NCBI GenBank assembly: GCA_002307065.1
Contig: DBTN01000031.1
Location: 41,732 to 67,025, forward strand
Source: Akkermansiaceae bacterium UBA1315
Lineage (GTDB): Bacteria; Verrucomicrobiota; Verrucomicrobiia; Verrucomicrobiales; Akkermansiaceae
Reading direction: 5' to 3'
DNA: 25,294 nt
The notes under the pieces were generated by a model, which had not been told where the DNA came from, ran no database searches, and worked only from the letters and a program-made list of their open reading frames with translations. This document shows, in pieces, positions 20,289 to 25,294 of the stretch (its first letter is position 1; each line of letters opens with the position of its first letter). Both the position numbers and the translations under genes were made by a program.

Positions 20289-22724
20289 ATGGAAAACCCA
20301 AAACGCATCGTATTTCCGCGTGGCCGCGCCGCCCTTCTGGCGACCGCGTGTCTGATCACCCCGCTTCACGCAGCGGAAAAACCCGCTTCGCCCAAGCTTT
20401 CCAACTTACCGGTTTCCAAACCTGCAAATTCGAACGTTTCTCTCGTTGAGGCCCAAGAGCTTTTGCACAATGGCGACCAAGCTTATCATGCCGGACGCTA
20501 CGGCGACGCCGTGCAGGCTTATTCCGGCGCGACAGAGATGATTCCGGCTTCAGGCGCGACCGCCGAACTGCACGCCGCCGCCGCAGATCGCTACGCCCAA
20601 GCCTCAGTCGAATACGCCAAAGATCTTTCCCGAAAAGGCGACATCGCGGGGGCGAAGTCCGCCATCGACCGAGTCCTTGCTCCCGACATCGCTCCGGCCC
20701 ACCCAGGAGCGATCGCCTTCCGTGCGGAACTCGACGATCCAATCCGCACGAACCCGGCCCTCACCGCCAGCCACGGCCAAAATGTGGATGCGGTCCGCAG
20801 ACTTCTCTATACCGCAGACGGTGCCTATCAACTCGGCAATTTCGATCTCGCAAAGAACCGTTATGAGGACGTCCTGAGGATTGATCCCACAAACACCGCC
20901 GCCCGTCGCGGCATGGAACGCGTCGCCTCGGCCAAAAGTGATTACCAAAAATCGGCCTACGATCACACGAGAGCGGAACTGTTGAGCCAAACCGATGCTC
21001 AGTGGGAGCTGAAGGTAAATCCAGAACCGCTAGAGCCGACCCTTTCCGATCCCGGCGCAACACTGACCAGTTCCACCTTCGTTCCCGTCGCGAACAAATT
21101 GGACCGAATCATCATCCCTTCGGTCAATCTTCAGCAAACGACTCTGCAAGAGGCACTCGATTTTCTCCGCGTCCGCGCCAGGGAAAATGACAATACCGAA
21201 CTGGATCCCGACCGCCGCGGCGTCAATATCACCCTGAATCTTGGCGATCCGACTTCCGAAGCCGCCCAAACCATTCAAGATCAGCGTTTTGACCTACAGC
21301 TCTCCAATGTACCTCTTTCGCAGGTGCTGAAATACATCACGGAAATCACCCGCACGATCATCATCACGGATGACTATGCGGTGACAATCCGCCCGGTGGG
21401 TTCCGCGACCGAATCGATGGTGACTCGCACTTACAAGGTTCCACCCGACTTCCTAAGCAGCCTCGGCAGCGGCCCGGCCGATAGCACCAACGACGATCCT
21501 TTCGCTAGCCCGAACCCATCGTCCAATGGTTTGCTCCCCCAGCGCTTGGGAGCCCAAGAAGCATTCGTGCAAAAAGGCATTCCGTTTCCTGAGGGAGCTC
21601 GTGCGGTGTTTAATGCTGCGACCAACAGCCTCCAAGTTACGAACACCCCTGCGGCTCACGATGTGATTTCACAAATCGTCGAGACCATCGGCCAACAGGA
21701 ACCGGTCATGATCGCCGTCCGCGTCACCATGATCAAAGCCGAACAAACCGTTCTGAAAGAACTCGGCGTCGATTGGTTACTGGATGAATTCAACGTCAAT
21801 GGCGAAAAATTGGTGCTTAGCGGCGGAACCCAAGGCAGCGGCGGAGACCTGAGCGACATCGCGACCACCGACGGAAATCCCATCACTGCAGGCAATCGAA
21901 GCGGCCAAGGTGCAATCAGCGGCAATTCGATCGACAGCGTCCTCGGCTACCAGCGCCCCTCCCAAGGCAATCTTCGTGCACCAGGAGCTTTCCAAGTCAA
22001 TGGCGAGCTTGGAAGCGCACAGGTCAGCGCGCTTTTCAGAACACTCGACCAGAAAAAAGGCGTGGATCTGATGGTCAATCCCTCGACCGTCACCCGCAGC
22101 GGACAGGCGTCTTCGATCAAAATTCTTCGCGAATTTATTTATCCAACTGAATACGAACCCCCGGAACTTCCAGATACGATCGGCAGTGTGACCACAGTCG
22201 TTTTGGTCGACGGCGTTCCGGTCGAAGAATACACCGAGGGTCCGGATTACGTCCCTGTTACTCCAGCAACTCCGACGTCTTTCGAAATGAAAGAAGTCGG
22301 CGTCAGCCTGGACGTCCTCCCGACTGCCGATGCGAAAAAACAATTTGTGGATCTGACGATCAATCCTTCGATCGTCGATTTCGACGGATTCATCAACTAC
22401 GGGTCACCGATTATTGCGATTGATCCGAATTTGATCGGAAGCCAGACCTTTGAAGTCACCCCTAACGCGATCCTGATGCCGGTCTTTAGTGCCCAGCGAG
22501 CCTCGACGAGCCTCACCATCGCTGATGGCTCCACCGTGGTGATCGGTGGACTCCTTCAAAACAGCGTGCAGAATGTGGAAGACAAAACTCCCATCTTGGG
22601 AGATCTCCCGATCGTGGGCAGGTTGTTCCAATCCAACGCCTTACAAACCACCAAAACCGCCATTATCTTCCTCGTCAAAGTCCAACTGATGGACCCCACC
22701 GGACGTCTTTACAAAGACCGGTAA
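20289..22724 (+). CDS. Outer-membrane secretin with N-terminal TPRs, Amuc_1098-like type IV pilus protein
   Basis: An 811-residue exported protein. Signal peptide about 10-29; TPR-like helices about 50-115 and 165-215 (LLYTADGAYQLGNFDLAKNRYEDVLRIDPTN); an N0/STN-like segment about 265-365 (IIIPSVNLQQTTLQEALDFL ... NVPLSQVLKYITE); an N1-like repeat near 435-490 (ARAVFNAATNSLQVTNTPAAHDVI); and the secretin core about 560-800 with LTIADGSTVVIGGLLQ and KTPILGDLPIVGRLFQ, the secretin signature. This TPR-plus-secretin layout matches the pilus secretin Amuc_1098 of Akkermansia as I recall it. It would form a multimeric pore for pilus or protein export. ATG 20289 is chosen over an extension to 20238 because the signal peptide follows it. 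An AsmA-like gene follows 28 bp later. Confidence 0.88.
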   Translation: MENPKRIVFPRGRAALLATACLITPLHAAEKPASPKLSNLPVSKPANSNVSLVEAQELLHNGDQAYHAGRYGDAVQAYSGATEMIPASGATAELHAAAADRYAQASVEYAKDLSRKGDIAGAKSAIDRVLAPDIAPAHPGAIAFRAELDDPIRTNPALTASHGQNVDAVRRLLYTADGAYQLGNFDLAKNRYEDVLRIDPTNTAARRGMERVASAKSDYQKSAYDHTRAELLSQTDAQWELKVNPEPLEPTLSDPGATLTSSTFVPVANKLDRIIIPSVNLQQTTLQEALDFLRVRARENDNTELDPDRRGVNITLNLGDPTSEAAQTIQDQRFDLQLSNVPLSQVLKYITEITRTIIITDDYAVTIRPVGSATESMVTRTYKVPPDFLSSLGSGPADSTNDDPFASPNPSSNGLLPQRLGAQEAFVQKGIPFPEGARAVFNAATNSLQVTNTPAAHDVISQIVETIGQQEPVMIAVRVTMIKAEQTVLKELGVDWLLDEFNVNGEKLVLSGGTQGSGGDLSDIATTDGNPITAGNRSGQGAISGNSIDSVLGYQRPSQGNLRAPGAFQVNGELGSAQVSALFRTLDQKKGVDLMVNPSTVTRSGQASSIKILREFIYPTEYEPPELPDTIGSVTTVVLVDGVPVEEYTEGPDYVPVTPATPTSFEMKEVGVSLDVLPTADAKKQFVDLTINPSIVDFDGFINYGSPIIAIDPNLIGSQTFEVTPNAILMPVFSAQRASTSLTIADGSTVVIGGLLQNSVQNVEDKTPILGDLPIVGRLFQSNALQTTKTAIIFLVKVQLMDPTGRLYKDR

Positions 22725-22752
22725 CTTTCCCCGCCGCTGACCCGCTCCTCAG

Positions 22753-24294
22753 ATGCCCGCTGACCCCATCGAACCTGAAAAATATTCGATCGACGAAATG
22801 ATGGACCGCTTGCAGAGCAAGGGTCACCATTCCGACGAGGTCAATGGTGAGTTGGTTACCCGCGCGGACGGAAGCCAGGCAGTCCGCGTCCGCAAACGCA
22901 AACGCCGCACCTCCCAGCCAAAAAAAGAAGAAAAGAAAAGCAACCAACGCCTTCGTGTCATCCAGATCACTACGGCGGTCGTCGTTGTCCTTTTTATCGG
23001 ACTCTTCTTGATCGGACTCGCTCTCTACACCAACAGCGCGCCCTATCGAGAAAACCTGGTCCGCAAGATGGGAATCAGTTCAGGAGCGGAAACGACCCTG
23101 AACCAATTCCGAGTCAGCCCGACCGGTGCCAGTGCTGGAGGCGCGTCTTTCACCTGGCCGGAAGGAAATGTCCTGAAAAACCTTCAGCTTTCAGAAATAC
23201 GCGCAGAGATCACCCCGCTCAGCTTTTTTGGCAAATCCTGGAGAGGAGAGGAAATCTCGGCAAAAAAAGGCAAACTCCTCCTCGGGGCACCGGTCGTCGG
23301 CGCAGAAAAGCGAAAAAACCCCGCCCCCACCGGAAGCCTGCCTGTCAGCTTCAACCGGTTTGAAATCCTGAGCCTTGACGTCAAGCTCGGCGAGGCCAGC
23401 AAACCCGCGCTGCAACTCCTAGACACCGAAGCTTCCCTTTATCCCAAAAACATCAGCAACCGCCCGGAACTTCGCTTGAACGGTGGCAAGTTGATGATGG
23501 AAGGATGGCCAAATTTCCACCTAGGCCGCGCTTTGATCGAAATTCGGGGCACTGAGGCTGAAATTATCAGCATGCGCGTTTCCGACCCATCCGACGAACG
23601 AGGGGTTTTCGAAGTAAAAGGCACGCTCCATCCTTCGGATCCTGACCAATTCTCAACACTGACGCTCCACATCGAAGCATTCCTGCTCGACGCATTGACC
23701 GGCGCCAGTCTTGAAAATTTTTTCTCAGGTCGTGTCGATTCCCGTGCAGTTGCCGATTCGAATTATTTGACCTTCTCTCCCAACGAACCCGACTCCCTCT
23801 CTCTCGCAGTGGCTTTCAGTGGCTCAAGTAATGCACCCATTGAGATCTCCAAATTCCGTTTCCTCAACCTCTTTGCCCAGGCGTTCGGCGACGAATGGTT
23901 CAAAAAACCGGTTTTCGAAACGACTGCCACCGGCATTTTTCACCGGAGCAAAGGAACGAATCGCGTGAGTGATCTCAATCTGGAGAGCAAAGGCCGTATG
24001 GCAATCCAAGGAGATCTCCAGACCACCAAAGACGGAGTCCTTCAAGGCACGCTCAAAGTGGGCATCTCTGAAGCGAATGTCGCAGCCTCTCCCGCCCCTC
24101 GCTTGGGCGAACTTTTCAGCGAGCCAAGCAACGGCTTTCGTTGGATCACTCTAAAAATTTCAGGCACTCCCTCTCAACCTGCGGACAACTTCCAAGCGCT
24201 CTATAACAGTGCGATCGGAAAGGCACCAGCTTCCTCCCCCGCCTCGCCGGATTCGAAAGCTCCTTCGTTCGAGGAACTGACTCGCCCTAAATAA
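22753..24294 (+). CDS. Inner-membrane protein with AsmA-like periplasmic domain
   Basis: A 513-residue protein with an acidic then very basic N-terminus (KRKRRTSQPKKEEKKS, about 48-63), one membrane helix at about 70-92, and a large periplasmic region of beta-rich repeats resembling AsmA-type lipid or envelope proteins (segments such as LRLNGGKLMMEGWPNFHLGRALIEIRG and a late LKISGTPSQPADNFQALYNSA). The tail is disordered. The AsmA link is weak, by pattern rather than signature. It follows the secretin by 28 bp on the same strand and so is probably cotranscribed with it, suggesting a role in pilus or secretion assembly. No pilM/N/O/P homologue is recognised next to it. Confidence 0.65.
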   Translation: MPADPIEPEKYSIDEMMDRLQSKGHHSDEVNGELVTRADGSQAVRVRKRKRRTSQPKKEEKKSNQRLRVIQITTAVVVVLFIGLFLIGLALYTNSAPYRENLVRKMGISSGAETTLNQFRVSPTGASAGGASFTWPEGNVLKNLQLSEIRAEITPLSFFGKSWRGEEISAKKGKLLLGAPVVGAEKRKNPAPTGSLPVSFNRFEILSLDVKLGEASKPALQLLDTEASLYPKNISNRPELRLNGGKLMMEGWPNFHLGRALIEIRGTEAEIISMRVSDPSDERGVFEVKGTLHPSDPDQFSTLTLHIEAFLLDALTGASLENFFSGRVDSRAVADSNYLTFSPNEPDSLSLAVAFSGSSNAPIEISKFRFLNLFAQAFGDEWFKKPVFETTATGIFHRSKGTNRVSDLNLESKGRMAIQGDLQTTKDGVLQGTLKVGISEANVAASPAPRLGELFSEPSNGFRWITLKISGTPSQPADNFQALYNSAIGKAPASSPASPDSKAPSFEELTRPK

Positions 24295-24468
24295 GCGAGA
24301 AAGAAACCACACGGCTCGCGGCTCCGTAAACAACCGCCGGGAACGTTTAAAATTTTCGCCTTTCCCGAAGATGATCATGGCATTCTCGCCGGAATGGGTG
24401 CATGTTACTCGTTGGATAGAGCGGATAAAACCGCTGTCCATCACCTGTAACTAAACCACAAATAAACG

Positions 24469-25053
24469 ATGCAAACTGCTAACGTTAATCTGCCGATCAC
24501 CGTGACGGTGCGGCATGAGCAAGTGACTGATGCCCTCCGCGAACACGCTCGCAAAAAAATCGAAAGCCTCCATCTCGATTACCCGCGCATCATCGAAGCT
24601 AAAGTCGTTCTCGATGTTCAGAAAAACCGCCACATTGCGGAAATCATTCTTTTCTGTGCCAACCATATCCACATTGAGGCACACAGCGAAGGCAAAGACA
24701 TGTATGTCGCCCTCGACGAAACGACTGACAAAATCGCGCGTCGCATGCGTAAGCAAAAGACCCGCTTGCTCAAAAAGAATCGTCCGCATCGTAACGAATC
24801 CATCCGCCATCTTGAAGAACGCTACTTCACCGAAGACGTCCTCGATCACCCGGAAGACTCGACCGAAGATCCTATTCCCTACATCGTCCATCCCGAAAAT
24901 TATCAGATCAAAACGATGTATAAGGAAGACGCCATCATGCAGCTCGAGCTCTCGGATCGCCCGTTCGTTTTGTACAAAAGCGCTCGCCGCGATTGCTTGA
25001 CCATCGTCTATCGCCGGAAAGATGGCGAATACGCAGCGATGGATATCAAGTGA
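24469..25053 (+). CDS. hpf: Long-form ribosome hibernation promoting factor
   Basis: Binds the 30S decoding centre and dimerises ribosomes to 100S particles in stationary phase. The 194-residue protein has the S30AE N-terminal domain at about 1-105 (PITVTVRHEQVTDALREHARKKIESL, AEIILFCANHIHIEAHSEGKDMYVALDETTDKIARRMRKQKTRL split over 60-100), a charged linker, and the C-terminal dimerisation domain at about 130-190 with IPYIVHPENYQIKTMYKEDAIMQLELSDRPFVLY. The length marks the long form. The 174-bp leader contains a hairpin near 24419-24436 and an A-rich stretch at the ATG without Shine-Dalgarno. A hairpin overlaps the stop, and a strong terminator follows. Confidence 0.93.
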   Translation: MQTANVNLPITVTVRHEQVTDALREHARKKIESLHLDYPRIIEAKVVLDVQKNRHIAEIILFCANHIHIEAHSEGKDMYVALDETTDKIARRMRKQKTRLLKKNRPHRNESIRHLEERYFTEDVLDHPEDSTEDPIPYIVHPENYQIKTMYKEDAIMQLELSDRPFVLYKSARRDCLTIVYRRKDGEYAAMDIK

Positions 25054-25070
25054 CCAGTTTCCAAACTGGT
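25053..25070 (+). other. Hairpin at the hpf stop codon
   Basis: ACCAGTTT (25053-25060) and AAACTGGT (25063-25070) are a perfect 8-bp inverted repeat with two bases between, starting at the last base of the stop codon. No T-tract. It may pause ribosomes or stabilise the 3' end ahead of the terminator. Confidence 0.45.
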
Positions 25071-25091
25071 TGATCTAACAGAATCCAACAG

Positions 25092-25126
25092 AAAAAGCCG
25101 ATCGGGTAAACCGGTCGGCTTTTTTT
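25092..25126 (+). terminator. Rho-independent terminator of hpf
   Basis: A 13-bp stem AAAAGCCGATCGG/CCGGTCGGCTTTT (25093-25105 with 25111-25123, one T-G pair) closes GTAAA and runs into seven T residues. The A residues opposite the T-tract make it possibly bidirectional. Confidence 0.93.
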
Positions 25127-25169
25127 GACACTGAGAACCCAGACTTCAGTCCGGCTACAACAGTGTCTT

Positions 25170-25254
25170 CGGACCAACGGTCCGCGATTCATTAACCCAG
25201 GCCATCGGCCTGGGTGATGTGCGTTCGATGACTTGCGGCCCAAAGAGCTGCGAG
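25170..25254. repeat. Cluster of three palindromes, probable intergenic repeat element
   Basis: Beyond the hpf terminator, three stem-loops lie in 85 bp: CGGACC/GGTCCG around AAC (25170-25184), ACCCAGGCC/GGCCTGGGT around ATC (25195-25215), and an imperfect GCGGC/GCTGC stem (25232-25254). Short perfect stems with 3-base loops, set in a stretch without a credible gene, are typical of REP-like or other mobile palindromic intergenic repeats. The element may continue past the window. Confidence 0.55.
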
Positions 25255-25294
25255 ACGGGCGATTTCATATTATTAACACCGGCGAATCCGTTGT

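Noticed and set aside
24378..24400. Possible sigma-54 (-24/-12) promoter before hpf
   Set aside because: The TGGCA is present but the -12 GC is GG at the required spacing; not a match.
24295..24468. Riboswitch or leader RNA before hpf
   Set aside because: Only one small hairpin (24419-24436) is visible; no known riboswitch core.
1..25294. CRISPR array, transposase, prophage or defence system
   Set aside because: No regular repeat-spacer pattern, and no protein with transposase, integrase, Cas, nuclease-toxin or phage structural motifs was seen.

Overview
The window reads as chromosomal DNA of a free-living bacterium, most likely Verrucomicrobiota. The main support is a TPR-bearing type IV pilus secretin resembling the Akkermansia Amuc_1098 family, a J-like/TPR/beta-helix membrane protein, an orphan anti-sigma-like protein and a WA/DP repeat protein. 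This assignment rests on protein resemblance recalled from families, not on a search. Base composition is moderately GC-rich. None of about 20 genes has a recognisable Shine-Dalgarno sequence. The palindrome ACCGGT occurs roughly 54 times by eye, several times more often than chance.

Layout. 1-700: a truncated tRNA-Ser(GGA) at the window edge with its own promoter, then a PduO-type cobalamin adenosyltransferase, both on the minus strand. 750-2700: queE, a small one-TM anti-sigma-like protein and a HAD phosphatase. 2746-4623: a compact LemA/TPM/TPM operon. 4783-7300, minus strand: a double-TM2 membrane protein, an NADPH-dependent FMN reductase, a YceI lipoprotein and a pirin, divergent from a LysR regulator at 7433-8320. 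8378-9169, minus: an exported TPR protein. 9321-13111: glutamine-dependent NAD synthetase, then the J-like/TM/TPR/beta-helix protein. 13417-16068: a secreted GH98 glycoside hydrolase with two C-terminal carbohydrate-binding modules. 16243-17037: the helical repeat protein. 17215-20034: nrnA, truB and ribF, a widespread translation/RNA-processing cluster, here without rbfA directly upstream. 20289-24294: the secretin and an AsmA-like inner-membrane protein. 24469-25053: long-form hibernation factor HPF, a strong terminator, and a cluster of intergenic palindromes running to the window end.

Most genes are housekeeping. The accessory interest lies in the GH98 enzyme, which sits in a stretch poor in ACCGGT, the secretin/AsmA-like pair, the beta-helix protein, the redox divergon controlled by LysR, and the DNA-level patterns (ACCGGT, leader inverted repeats, palindrome clusters). 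No CRISPR array, transposase, prophage or recognisable defence system was found.
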